Shown here one piece after another: positions 1-9,517 of a DNA stretch of 64,000 nucleotides. The stretch comes from Candidatus Hermodarchaeum yapensis (GTDB lineage: Archaea; Asgardarchaeota; Hermodarchaeia; Hermodarchaeales; Hermodarchaeaceae). The number at the start of each line of letters is the position of its first letter. Positions within the stretch are counted from its first letter, which is position 1. The stretch is from contig JAEOSK010000013.1 in assembly GCA_016840405.1 (NCBI GenBank), positions 1 through 64,000 on the forward strand, written 5' to 3'. The notes beneath the pieces are model-generated. The model had not been told where the DNA came from, ran no database searches, and saw only the letters and a list, made by a program, of their open reading frames with translations. The translations under genes were made by a program, and so were the position numbers.

Positions 1-98
1 TTAAAGGGAAGCCATCGTTGATCAATCATCTTCACAATATGATTTTCCATTTGCACAGCTAGTAAATCCAATTCTTGCTCATCAATCTTCACGCGCAT
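1..98 (-). CDS. 5' part of a hypothetical protein running off the window edge (MRVKIDEQELDLLAVQMENHIVKMIDQRWLPF...)
   Basis: Open minus frame from ATG at 98 to the window edge; no homology recognised. Confidence 0.4.
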   Translation of the reverse strand, partial: MRVKIDEQELDLLAVQMENHIVKMIDQRWLPF

Positions 99-207
99 TT
101 ACAGCCCTCCAAATGTGGTATTGATTATATTTAGGAAACAAAAGGGTTTGGGGATGACTTATTAGGAATATTCCCAGCAAAGAAAAAGCACACTAGGTGT
201 ATGGTGA

Positions 208-882
208 ATGCTTTACGAACGAAATATCGAAGCAATGCTCTTTGACCTGGATGGCACATTAGTCAAGCTTCCGGAAATCTGGAATTTTTTTGATGAGTTA
301 CTCGTGGAAACGTTGACGGAATTTAAGATTCCTGTCCCTTCACAGCAGACTCGGCTTGATGTTTGGCATTCAGGGGGAGATTTTGAGCAGGTGATTCGAA
401 GCTGGGGAGTTAAGGACTATGATGCGTTTATTCATCGCTTTGATGTGCTTGACTATGAAAAGAGAAAGAAAATGATTCAGAGAGGAGAGGTTCGTCTTTT
501 TGATGATGTCGATGTTTTGGAAACATTGCATAAACGGTTCAAAATGGGTCTTCTAACAAATACGCCACCTGATATCGCCTTGCTAGAGCTCGAAGCCTTT
601 CAATTAAAGCAGCACTTTGACGACCTGGTGATGCTAGGTTCTGTAGAACAGCATATCGCTAAACCAGAACCGGATGGCTTCTTACGATGCCTCAAGAATT
701 TAGATGTTGCCCCAGAACAAGCGGTTATGGTAGGGGACAGTAGTAGTGATATCATAGGTGGAAATCGTGTTGGTATGACAACTGTTTACATTCAACGTCC
801 TGACCAGCCCTACCCGAAGAATATGCAACCACCTCCAGACCTGATCATCACTAACTTACATGAACTCCTTAAATTCATCTAA
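208..882 (+). CDS. HAD-superfamily hydrolase (phosphoglycolate phosphatase-like)
   Basis: DLDGTLV, LLTNTP and GDSSSDIIGGNRVGM motifs. Confidence 0.88.
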   Translation: MLYERNIEAMLFDLDGTLVKLPEIWNFFDELLVETLTEFKIPVPSQQTRLDVWHSGGDFEQVIRSWGVKDYDAFIHRFDVLDYEKRKKMIQRGEVRLFDDVDVLETLHKRFKMGLLTNTPPDIALLELEAFQLKQHFDDLVMLGSVEQHIAKPEPDGFLRCLKNLDVAPEQAVMVGDSSSDIIGGNRVGMTTVYIQRPDQPYPKNMQPPPDLIITNLHELLKFI

Positions 883-899
883 AGGGTTGAAGTTCTTGG

Positions 900-2315
900 C
901 TATTCGGTGGGACGTCGAAGGATTTCTCCATATTCAACAAGTGCGGCCATTCCCCGAGCTCCCCTAAGAGGGAGATGGTACGCAGGGACACCAGCAAGTC
1001 GTAATTTGAACATTCGTTCACGAATCGCCTTCGTTGAAGGGACTGAAACAACGACAATGGGTTTCTTCCTCTGTTCACTGGCTTCAACAATGGCTTGACT
1101 CACTTGTTCAGCATCCAGAAGCGGTGTCATAAACAAAGGAATGACGATGAGTCCATCGATTTCATCACTTTCAAGCAGGGTATTCATCGCAAACGCAAAT
1201 TGCTCAGCCGTTGATGAACCTGTGAGATCCACGGGATTCTTCACTGAGTAATAGTGGGGGAGTTTTGTGTGCAAGCGTTTCTGAAGGGATTCGGAAAGCT
1301 CGGGAGCTTGGAGGTCATAATCAACGAGAGCATCAATTGTCATGACCCCAAACCCACCACCACTAGTAATGACACCAATCCGGTTTCCTTCGGCAGGAGG
1401 TTGATTGACCAAGGCACGAGCTACGTCAAAGAATTCACCTATTGTTTTTACGCGTATGATTCCAGCGGCTTCAAAGGCTGCATCATAGATACGATCTGTT
1501 CCAGCCAGTGAACCAGTGTGACTGGAAACAGCACGAGTACCTGCTTCGCTACGCCCAGCTTTGATAACTACGAACGGTTTTCTTCTTGAGGCACGGCGAC
1601 AGATATCGATGAATTTACGACCGCGATTAATAGACTCGAGATAGAGCCCGGTTACCTTGGTGTCTTCATCGTCTTCGAGATAATCGATGAGGTCGCCTTC
1701 ATCGACATCGAGTGCATTCCCAAAACTGACAAATTTATTGAAGCCAATGTTTTCGTTATATGCGAAGCTCATTACTGCGCCACCCACGGACCCAGACTGG
1801 GTGAGAAAAGAAATTTGCCCAACACCGGGTCGAGGTGTTGTGCTTTCAGGGAGAAAGAGGGTATCGATATGGGTCTTGGGGCTAAAGGTTCCAAGGCAGT
1901 TGGGCCCAAGAATACGAATATCCCCCTTTTGGGCCAGATCTTTCACTTGGTTCTCGAGTTTGATTCCCTCTGGGCCAGTTTCACGGAACCCACCAGAGAC
2001 AATAATCACATTTGAAACTTTCTTTTCGACGCATTCCTCCATTGCGATTGGCACATATTTCGCAGGAATCACAATAATCGCAAGATCAATTGGCCCTCCA
2101 CAATCTTTGAGTGAAGCATACGTCTTGATTCCCAGAATGTGACGACCCTCTTTCGCTGCCTTGGGGTTAATCAAGTATAATCGTCCCGGAAATTTCGCAG
2201 CAACCATTTGCTCAACGACAATATGTCCAATTCGACCAGGGCGTCGTGAAGCGCCAATGATTGCGACATTACGGGGTTTAAAAAAGCGATCAATCTGGGT
2301 TTCAATTGAATCCAT
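900..2315 (-). CDS. Acetyl-CoA synthetase (ADP-forming) alpha-subunit-like, CoA-binding/succinyl-CoA ligase-like protein
   Basis: N-terminal CoA-binding fold (NVAIIGASRRPGRIGHIV), GPNCLG, QSGSVGG and SSHTGSLAG motifs. Confidence 0.88.
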   Translation of the reverse strand: MDSIETQIDRFFKPRNVAIIGASRRPGRIGHIVVEQMVAAKFPGRLYLINPKAAKEGRHILGIKTYASLKDCGGPIDLAIIVIPAKYVPIAMEECVEKKVSNVIIVSGGFRETGPEGIKLENQVKDLAQKGDIRILGPNCLGTFSPKTHIDTLFLPESTTPRPGVGQISFLTQSGSVGGAVMSFAYNENIGFNKFVSFGNALDVDEGDLIDYLEDDEDTKVTGLYLESINRGRKFIDICRRASRRKPFVVIKAGRSEAGTRAVSSHTGSLAGTDRIYDAAFEAAGIIRVKTIGEFFDVARALVNQPPAEGNRIGVITSGGGFGVMTIDALVDYDLQAPELSESLQKRLHTKLPHYYSVKNPVDLTGSSTAEQFAFAMNTLLESDEIDGLIVIPLFMTPLLDAEQVSQAIVEASEQRKKPIVVVSVPSTKAIRERMFKLRLAGVPAYHLPLRGARGMAALVEYGEILRRPTE

Positions 2316-2495
2316 TGTTCATCCACACTCTCATAAATAAAACACGATCTTCGTCTGATAGATAACCTGATGTTTTTTTACCAACAGAACTTCGGAGTAA
2401 ATAAATTGATGCCATAATACTCGACAATAAGGTTAATTTGGGGTTTGCATGATTGTCAGGTGAGATATTTCGATATTTGAAGTGGAGTCATTGCA

Positions 2496-3689
2496 TTGAG
2501 GAAACAGATAGCTCAGGATCAAGTTCTGGTGCGGTATGGTGAGATTGCGCTCAAGAGTGCGGGTATACGTGGGCATTTTGAAGTGCAGTTAACCAGGCAT
2601 CTTAAGGCAATGCTTGCGTTGAAGGATGTTCCGTTTTCAAATATTAAACGGGAGCGTGGACGTTTCTTCATCCAGACTAGCGATCCACAGGCTATCGCTG
2701 AAGTGGTAGCGCGGGTTTTTGGTGTTGTTTCAACTAGTCCTGTTTGGACGGTCCCCTCAAAGCCGGACCAGATTGTAGAATTAGTTGGTCGACTTACCCC
2801 TCACTTGGTTAGTGATGGAGATGCTTTTGCGGTACGAGCTCGAAGGTTGAAAGACCTTCCTTTTACTAGCCAAGAGCTTGCGGCTCAAGTGGGTGCGAAA
2901 ATCGTTGATACGGCAAAGGCTGCAAATCAGCTGGTGAGTGTGAATTTAGACAAGCCTGATGTGGAAGTGCATGTGGAGGTTCGGCAAAAGTCAACCTATA
3001 TCTTCACCCAGATTATTCCGGGACCTGGAGGGCTCCCATACGGGTCCCAAGGCATGGTTATTGGTCTCCATTCGGGGGGCCTTGATAGTCCAGTCGCCCA
3101 ATGGTTGATGATGAAACGGGGTGCTAGTGTTCTCCCCCTTTTCATGGACTCGGATAGCACCACGGAAAAGCAATTTCGTAATCGGGCTATTGAGTCAGCG
3201 AAAGCCCTTGCGGACTGGATTCCGAGTACCAAGGTACAGATACTCATTGTTCCATTTTATGAGATATTGAAACTCATAAAAGAGATGGGGGATGGGAAAC
3301 TGACGTGCGTTCTTTGTAAACGTATGATGTATCGTATTGGGGCGATGGTCGCAGCTCAAGAAGGGGCACATGCGTTAGTTACGGGTGAGACACTTGGGCA
3401 GGTGGCTTCGCAGACTCTGACTAACCTTACGATTCTTGACTCTGTTGTGTCCTTACCCATTTTTCGTCCACTAATTGGTATGGATAAAACCGAAACCATG
3501 GATCTTGCCCGGCGAATTGGTACCTATCAGGTGTCTAGCAAGGATGTCGGAGATTGCTTTGCGGTTCCTAAGAAACCGACAATTGGGGCTGAACTAAACA
3601 AGGTCCATGAGGCTGAATATCGGTTGCCAATTACGAAAATGGTTTCTAATGCAATGAGCCAGCTTGAACGTTTGCCGCTTGAAAAATAG
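2496..3689 (+). CDS. thiI: tRNA 4-thiouridine synthase ThiI (THUMP + PP-loop domains)
   Basis: LVRYGEIALKS N-terminus, SGGLDSPVA PP-loop, CVLCKRMMYRI motif. Confidence 0.93.
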   Translation: MRKQIAQDQVLVRYGEIALKSAGIRGHFEVQLTRHLKAMLALKDVPFSNIKRERGRFFIQTSDPQAIAEVVARVFGVVSTSPVWTVPSKPDQIVELVGRLTPHLVSDGDAFAVRARRLKDLPFTSQELAAQVGAKIVDTAKAANQLVSVNLDKPDVEVHVEVRQKSTYIFTQIIPGPGGLPYGSQGMVIGLHSGGLDSPVAQWLMMKRGASVLPLFMDSDSTTEKQFRNRAIESAKALADWIPSTKVQILIVPFYEILKLIKEMGDGKLTCVLCKRMMYRIGAMVAAQEGAHALVTGETLGQVASQTLTNLTILDSVVSLPIFRPLIGMDKTETMDLARRIGTYQVSSKDVGDCFAVPKKPTIGAELNKVHEAEYRLPITKMVSNAMSQLERLPLEK

Positions 3690-3758
3690 AATAATTTAAT
3701 TGTAGGAAGATAATAAATAGAAATTCTAGAGGCAACGTTAATAAAAAGCCAGTTTTCA

Positions 3759-4487
3759 ATGATACTCAAATTCCATGGAGAAAGGGCTGTTTGGATTATG
3801 TCACGAAAAGCTATCGGTCGCGTCTTGGATCGCTATGAAATCGATCAACGTATCGTTGAAATTGTTGCAGTTAAACCCAATTCAACTATCGATGCTATTT
3901 CCACTGAAACGGGATTGAGTTACACTGCAGTGCGGAACAGTCTCCAACGGCTCATCAGTCTAAAAGTCATCGTCGAAACCTATGATACCGAAGGTCCCAG
4001 CCGCCGAGGACGCCCAGCCACCCTTTTCCGAATTGATAAGGGATTACAAATCTTCATCCCGCCAAGACAATTCCAACACCTCGCCCTCACACTGATTGAA
4101 CAACTCATCAAGGAAGATGGGACCGAACATGTGGCTAATTTACTTGATCGGGCAGCACAACTCCAAGTTTTGCGAATAACCTCCGAATGGGAAGAAGCCA
4201 ATGCCCTACCAAAAACCCTTGAGAATGTTGTTGAACGAATTTGTGATTACATCAATGAACAAGGATGCTATGCAACGCATTCACCCTTTGAAAAGGGGTT
4301 TTACATCCAGGTGAATAACTGCGTCTATAATAGTATCGCGACAACTTACCCAGGAACCATCTGTCGGTTTCATGAAAGCTTCGTCACACACATGATTCAA
4401 CATCATGACAAGGCAATTAACGTCTCTCATGAACAGTCCATAGCCGAAGGCGCTCATTATTGTCTTTATGTCATCCGTCCGCCCTAG
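3759..4487 (+). CDS. wHTH transcriptional regulator, ArsR-fold/SufR-like (COG2345 type)
   Basis: N-terminal wHTH (TIDAISTETGLSYTAVRNSLQRLISLKVI...GRPATLFRI) and C-terminal Cys pattern NNC-x13-CRFHESF...GAHYC. Probable start is the internal ATG at 3798 (MSRKAIGR). Confidence 0.7.
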   Translation: MILKFHGERAVWIMSRKAIGRVLDRYEIDQRIVEIVAVKPNSTIDAISTETGLSYTAVRNSLQRLISLKVIVETYDTEGPSRRGRPATLFRIDKGLQIFIPPRQFQHLALTLIEQLIKEDGTEHVANLLDRAAQLQVLRITSEWEEANALPKTLENVVERICDYINEQGCYATHSPFEKGFYIQVNNCVYNSIATTYPGTICRFHESFVTHMIQHHDKAINVSHEQSIAEGAHYCLYVIRPP

Positions 4488-4560
4488 AATATACAATTAA
4501 AGCGATTTTTGACGGTAAGTTATCCGCATAAAGAGTTTTTGACATAAAAGTTCACCACGC

Positions 4561-4606
4561 TAACACGTGTTGTTCACGGTTATAAAGACCCTCTTCTAAC
4601 ACGTGG
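4561..4606. promoter_or_regulatory. Two TAACACGTG(G/T) motifs upstream of the caspase-like/poly-Pro gene
   Basis: TAACACGTGT at 4561-4570 and TAACACGTGG at 4597-4606. Confidence 0.5.
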
Positions 4607-4664
4607 ACTGAACGCAAATAATTAAATAGTATTTGTCATTGATTGTTGAACGGAGTGGTTTGGT

Positions 4665-6464
4665 TTGAAGTATACAAAGATATGTGTATTACTTTTTAGT
4701 GGAATTCTCTTGGTAAATTTTGGTGGGATGGTAGTATTTTCTTCAGATAGCTATTACAGCGGACCACCAACTACAGTTCTAGTATTTGGTGATGACCAAG
4801 ATATTCAGTACGCTAGAGAACAGATTATGGGGGAATTTATCCAGTTCATAAAGGATGACCCATTCATCAGACAGCGTCTCATACTGATTTGCAATCCCTC
4901 TCTGGACATTATTAGCTCTCTTGGGGGAATTGTGGTTTATGTATCACACGGGTCACCCGATGGACTAGTTACGCAAACAAATATCATACCATGGGCGCAG
5001 GTAGCTGCCAGGATAAATCAGTCACCCGCCAAAGTCCATATGTTTACAGCTTGCTATTCGAGCCAAGCTTCTAGGATGACATCTTCTCAAGAGGTTCTGG
5101 GTTTCGCAGGTCCCGTAGATGTGGATGTGGCCATGGCGTTAATAGTATCTCAGGAGCTTTCAATCCTCCAAGGACCAGAAGAGGGAATGCGATACTTTTG
5201 GTCGAAACTCATTGAAGGCGGCTTGATATGGAAGTACCTTTTCCCACAGAGAACACTTGACCCTGCTGATGAAATGATACAAGGTACTGGAGAATCGTCA
5301 AACCTTGCTGGTGAGATGCAAGGTCAGTCAGCAAATCCCCTTGGAATTACTGTATCGGGAGCTGTTGGCGCACAGAGCTATCTAGACATCAATGTCCACA
5401 ATTTGGGACAAACCGCAACCCTCCGGGTTGGTTGCGAGTTCATGTCGGTGGCACCATTTTTTAGGCTGTTTCTCAACGTGTTTTCTCAAGCACTGGGAGC
5501 TGAAATTTCAGTATTTCCGGTAGCCCTAACTGGAATAATAACAATTACTGAATCATTGGAAAACCTGATTTTAGACATGCTAATAGGAGGAATCGTGTCG
5601 CTAGCAATAATGCTAGCGGGAGTGAAGCTAGCAACGTACGTCGCAATGGCAACTATGTCTCTCCCATATGGAGTAATACCCCTTGCAGTGGCTCTGGGGA
5701 TTGAAATAGTTGAATGGGCATGGTGGACCTTTATAATGCCTAGTATTGGACATCTCGTAGCAATTGCCTTTGTGCAGCTACTAGCACTTATCTTAGGCGT
5801 TGGCAGTATACTTCATATCGGAGGATTAGCCCCTGGGGTAGCCACAGCAGCCCTTGAGACGGCAGCCCTCACCAGCTTCACCACTGTTCTACCGCTTCAT
5901 GTTCTCCACATGATTGGAAGTGCAATTATTCTCATGCTATCTTTCTGCTCTATCCACTATCTGATTTCATTAATCCCCCCACCACCGCCGCCACCACCAC
6001 CGCCGCCACCACCACCGCCGCCGCCAGGTGGCGGTTGCCCGATTCTCTCAGTCTACGATGGAAAACAGTACATCTCAGAGGGTTTATTGGACATTCACGC
6101 ATCTGAAGATGTCGTTAGACGGCATAGAATCTGCACTACGCCCGAACCCAATGGGCATAGATATCTGCTCCGGCTAACCGAACATCCGCAGACCATCTCC
6201 CACATCGACAACGTGCGATTGTTGGCCAGAGTGCAGGATGGAAGGATTCTGGAGTTACCTCTTGTTTCTGCGGTGCATACAGCACGCGGCAATGTTCTTC
6301 GGGAACTGCTCTCAAGCGACGATGTCCGCGTGGACACCTTGGGTGCTGACCATACTAACGGCAACAGCGAGTCCATCGACCTGCAATTTGTGGCACCACC
6401 AGGACTTGAAATCGTCGAGTGGTTCTTCTTCATCGAAGGATACAATGTGATTGTTAAATATTGA
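4665..6464 (+). CDS. Secreted/membrane protein with caspase-like (clan CD) His-Cys signature, TM block, poly-proline linker and C-terminal domain
   Basis: N-terminal signal/TM segment; VVYVSHG and MFTACYSSQ motifs; several hydrophobic segments; 17 consecutive Pro codons; CPILSVYDGKQYISEGLLDIH C-terminal domain. TTG start. Confidence 0.7.
   Translation: MKYTKICVLLFSGILLVNFGGMVVFSSDSYYSGPPTTVLVFGDDQDIQYAREQIMGEFIQFIKDDPFIRQRLILICNPSLDIISSLGGIVVYVSHGSPDGLVTQTNIIPWAQVAARINQSPAKVHMFTACYSSQASRMTSSQEVLGFAGPVDVDVAMALIVSQELSILQGPEEGMRYFWSKLIEGGLIWKYLFPQRTLDPADEMIQGTGESSNLAGEMQGQSANPLGITVSGAVGAQSYLDINVHNLGQTATLRVGCEFMSVAPFFRLFLNVFSQALGAEISVFPVALTGIITITESLENLILDMLIGGIVSLAIMLAGVKLATYVAMATMSLPYGVIPLAVALGIEIVEWAWWTFIMPSIGHLVAIAFVQLLALILGVGSILHIGGLAPGVATAALETAALTSFTTVLPLHVLHMIGSAIILMLSFCSIHYLISLIPPPPPPPPPPPPPPPPPGGGCPILSVYDGKQYISEGLLDIHASEDVVRRHRICTTPEPNGHRYLLRLTEHPQTISHIDNVRLLARVQDGRILELPLVSAVHTARGNVLRELLSSDDVRVDTLGADHTNGNSESIDLQFVAPPGLEIVEWFFFIEGYNVIVKY
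5975..6025 (+). repeat. Poly-proline codon tract (17 x CCN, CCA/CCG alternating)
   Basis: Read directly: ccc cca cca ccg ccg cca cca cca ccg ccg cca cca cca ccg ccg ccg cca. Confidence 0.95.
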
Positions 6465-6563
6465 TCTTAAATGCAGCAGACGAACACTCAGCGGTGGCGG
6501 CAAGGATTTATACTCAAGTGATGTAACGAAAGAAATGACGAATCAATTAGAGGAGAAAGCAAC

Positions 6564-7583
6564 GTGTCAGAACAGGCACAGGAATCTAGGCACCGTATTT
6601 GGCCAGAGAGTCTAGCTTACGGACTGGTAGTTTGGTTGCCGGTCGCTGTGATATCACTATGGCTTGGTCTCCCTACACGATTAATGAGTGGATTGGGGTC
6701 CACAGGGTTGCTGGCAGAGATTCTGGGATTCTACGTGATTTCCTATCCAGCCTTTATAATTCCAACTTTAGTTCGCGCGTGGAAGCGGGGCGCTATTATC
6801 GGTGATGGAGTAAAAATACTCGCTTGGATTCATTACGCTGTGGTCGTTTCCATACTGAGCGGGTTTGGTTTGTTTAATCTCCTTGTGGCGATGGGTGTTC
6901 CTCCAGCAGAGGCTTTCTCATTTGGACCTCCCCTCGCAGGGATATTGGCTATCGGCGTCATCATATTACTTTCAAAGTTGGAAAAACGGTTGGTGTCAAG
7001 GACTGGGCAGTCGTCTAACACATCTACATCCGATACTGCCTTGGCGATTCCAATTGACTTGTGGTCAAGTCGGGGTGGAGCCTGTGCGTTTTTTGTTGCT
7101 TTTTGTGGCACCGTGCTACTCTATTGTGCAGTATCCTACTTCGTATTATTAGGTTTCGGGCTTGACTTCCCGCCATCGACCTTTCTTGTAGCAACTATCC
7201 TTGCTTCTATTACGGGAGTCCTTGCCTTTTGCTATTCAGCAACGGGATGGATACAAAGCACATACCTCTCTGCCCTGCTCTGGGTGAGCGTTATTCCTGC
7301 CCTCCTAGTCGCAGGGTATCTCAGCGCCGTATGCCTAGTACCACTCTACTTTGGTTCATTATGGGGGAATCGTGTGGCAGACCGGGAACGAATACCCCGA
7401 TTGGCCGCATTCTTGCGAGAACGCCTAGAGCCTGGGAAAACCTTGGATTTGAAGCATCTCAGTTGGCTCAAAGAAAAGAGGGACTTCATACGTTATGCTT
7501 GGAAATTTAAGCTTTTAAAAGCAGCCGCAGAGATAATAGACTACCACATAAGTTCCAGTTCTACGTTGGAATCAATCACCTAG
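6564..7583 (+). CDS. Multi-pass membrane protein, unknown function
   Basis: 339 aa with about 7 hydrophobic segments; AGAGGAGAAA ribosome-binding-like sequence upstream. Confidence 0.75.
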   Translation: MSEQAQESRHRIWPESLAYGLVVWLPVAVISLWLGLPTRLMSGLGSTGLLAEILGFYVISYPAFIIPTLVRAWKRGAIIGDGVKILAWIHYAVVVSILSGFGLFNLLVAMGVPPAEAFSFGPPLAGILAIGVIILLSKLEKRLVSRTGQSSNTSTSDTALAIPIDLWSSRGGACAFFVAFCGTVLLYCAVSYFVLLGFGLDFPPSTFLVATILASITGVLAFCYSATGWIQSTYLSALLWVSVIPALLVAGYLSAVCLVPLYFGSLWGNRVADRERIPRLAAFLRERLEPGKTLDLKHLSWLKEKRDFIRYAWKFKLLKAAAEIIDYHISSSSTLESIT

Positions 7584-7784
7584 TTAAATACTACATATGC
7601 CCTCATCGCCACGAATTCAGGTAAGTACTCATTCGATAGTTATCTCAACAAATTCAGCTACTCTAAGGTATGACCAGTCAGGTTATCTGGGCTTCGTTCT
7701 CCTCATGAACCTAATTCTTTAGAAGGATCTCTATCTGCTCACATGAAAAGTTAAACTGATTTTCTAATCCTAAACCCACTCGTC

Positions 7785-7880
7785 TAACACGTAGTTTCAT
7801 GTTATCCACGTGTTAGGTATTTACCTAGAGTTAAGGGATCACTACCACGCGTTACTACCCTTTTACCACGTAACACGTGG
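7785..7880. promoter_or_regulatory. Cluster of TAACACGTGG/CCACGTGTTA motifs upstream of the membrane-protein gene at 7952
   Basis: TAACACGTA 7785, CCACGTGTTA 7806, CCACGCGTTA 7845, CCACGTAACACGTGG 7866-7880. Confidence 0.55.
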
Positions 7881-7951
7881 AGCAGTAGTAAGCATAAGAA
7901 ACAAATTAAATATCAAATAGCACATTCATCTATTGACGAGGGTAGGGATTC

Positions 7952-8361
7952 TTGGACGGTGCAAAGGGCTGGGTGTTCATTGCTGTTGTTCTTGTGATTT
8001 TAGGGTATTTCCTGCCCATGCTCTATATCACAATTCCAACAATCACCATACATTGGATAGATTCCCTTCTCATCACTTTCTTAGAAACTCCAAGCATTGG
8101 AACTCCCAGCTTTGTTTGGTGGCTGTTCCCCATTCCCCTCATTCTCGCCATCATTGGCTGGGCCGGCTTCTCCTATCGACCCCGCCTTGCGTTTCTCAGA
8201 ATCGGCTTTTATCCTACGAGCATTCTCGTTATTCTCCTTCTGATATTTTCGGTATATCTAGCATCGATATCTTCATTCCCATTAACGCAATCGCTTTCAC
8301 TTTCGCAGCCCTGGCAGCACATCAAGCCAAAAAAAGACTCTCCCAAACCGAAAAGTCGTAA
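7952..8361 (+). pseudogene. Small multi-TM membrane protein gene interrupted by an apparent frameshift
   Basis: Frame from 7952 encodes TM segments to about 8247; the coherent C-terminus (GISSIDIFIPINAIAFTFAALAAHQAKKRLSQTEKS*) is in the -1 frame. Adding one T to the TTTT run at 8246-8249 joins them. Confidence 0.6.
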
Positions 8362-8532
8362 CCTATGGAGGACCCATTGGATTACCTACAGAAAACTGTC
8401 TTACTTTCTCCTTCGTGTTCAATATATTTTATAATGAATAAAGAGTGCATTGGGAACATAAAGCAGGGAAAATCATCGTGAAACAGGGCAAATACTGGGT
8501 TGGCATGGAAGCAGCCGGCATTTAAGAGATGG

Positions 8533-8889
8533 TTAAATCAATGGAAAAATGAAACATAATAGACCGTCTGATGTGACACTAAGAAGCATGGAGCGCCGCC
8601 GTTGGCAGACAGCGTCAATCGTTTTAGGTAAATCGTCGTTATGTATCCAGCGAAGGAACGGTTTAATCCGCCACAACAGAGATTGGCGAGTAACCAGCGA
8701 CGGCTTTGTGTTTAGAAACTCATCCAAGTCCTCAACACTGATTTTATGCCACGGTTTGTTACAGAATTCCCCGAAGCTGTAAAGTGTGGATTTGTATTGA
8801 ACCCGTGTGCTTTTTGTAAACCGAGGATTTTTCAAGTACTTATCAACTAAATGGAAATCCGGCATAACACCATTAGCCATTGGCTCCAA
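8533..8889 (-). pseudogene. Tyrosine recombinase/integrase N-terminal (SAM-like) domain remnant
   Basis: DKYLKNPRFTKSTRVQYKSTLYSFGEFCNKPWHKISVEDLDEFLNTK...LLWRIKPFLRWIHND resembles the core-binding domain of tyrosine recombinases; catalytic domain absent. Confidence 0.65.
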
Positions 8890-9010
8890 ACGTTTAAAGT
8901 TTAAAACCGAATTTTCTTTTCTACAATTTTTCCAATGTAAGTTATCCTTTTAAGTAAAAACACCTCAACATTGGCAGAACCTTCTAAACTCTTAGATTAG
9001 GTGAAAACTA

Positions 9011-9331
9011 TTGGTAGATACTCCAAAAGAAGGCATAGAAGCCATGGCCGGAACCTTCGATCCTTCAGCGGCAGCCGGCTGGAATTGCGTTATCGAAATG
9101 GACATCCAAGGCGATCAGAAATACAACATTATTATCAAAGACCAGAAACTTGACTGGGGCGAAGGAGCTCCAGACAAGGCAGATCTCGTCATCAGTATTA
9201 GCAAAGACGACTGGATGGCCATCTCAAACGGCCAGCTCAACGCCGTCGCAGCCTTCATGTCTGGGAAGCTCAAGAGCCAAGGCGACATGAGCCACCTCAT
9301 GAAGTTGCAAAGCGTCTTCAAACTCGGCTAA
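9011..9331 (+). CDS. SCP2 sterol-binding domain protein
   Basis: Single SCP2 fold: ADLVISISKDDWMAISNGQLNAVAAFMSGKLKSQGDMSHLMKL. Confidence 0.88.
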   Translation: MVDTPKEGIEAMAGTFDPSAAAGWNCVIEMDIQGDQKYNIIIKDQKLDWGEGAPDKADLVISISKDDWMAISNGQLNAVAAFMSGKLKSQGDMSHLMKLQSVFKLG

Positions 9332-9517
9332 ACAATTCGAAGTTCTGGATATTTCATCTATCCTTGCCGCTGTTAGCGGTGCTTGGATTCGAGCTAGAAG
9401 GGTGGAGTTCTGACCACCCTCCTACTCCTCTTTTTATCCAAGTTGTTATTCGAACACACCAGAAATTAAAGACTGGAATTCTATTAGCTGTTTAGTGATG
9501 ACTATGTCCTATACGTA

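Noticed and set aside
1687-2142. 151-aa plus-strand ORF antisense to the CoA-binding gene
   Set aside because: Shadow ORF; the opposite strand encodes a clear conserved protein. The same applies to most listed ORFs overlapping strong genes (e.g. 41475-42011, 6095-6445, 18599-18964).
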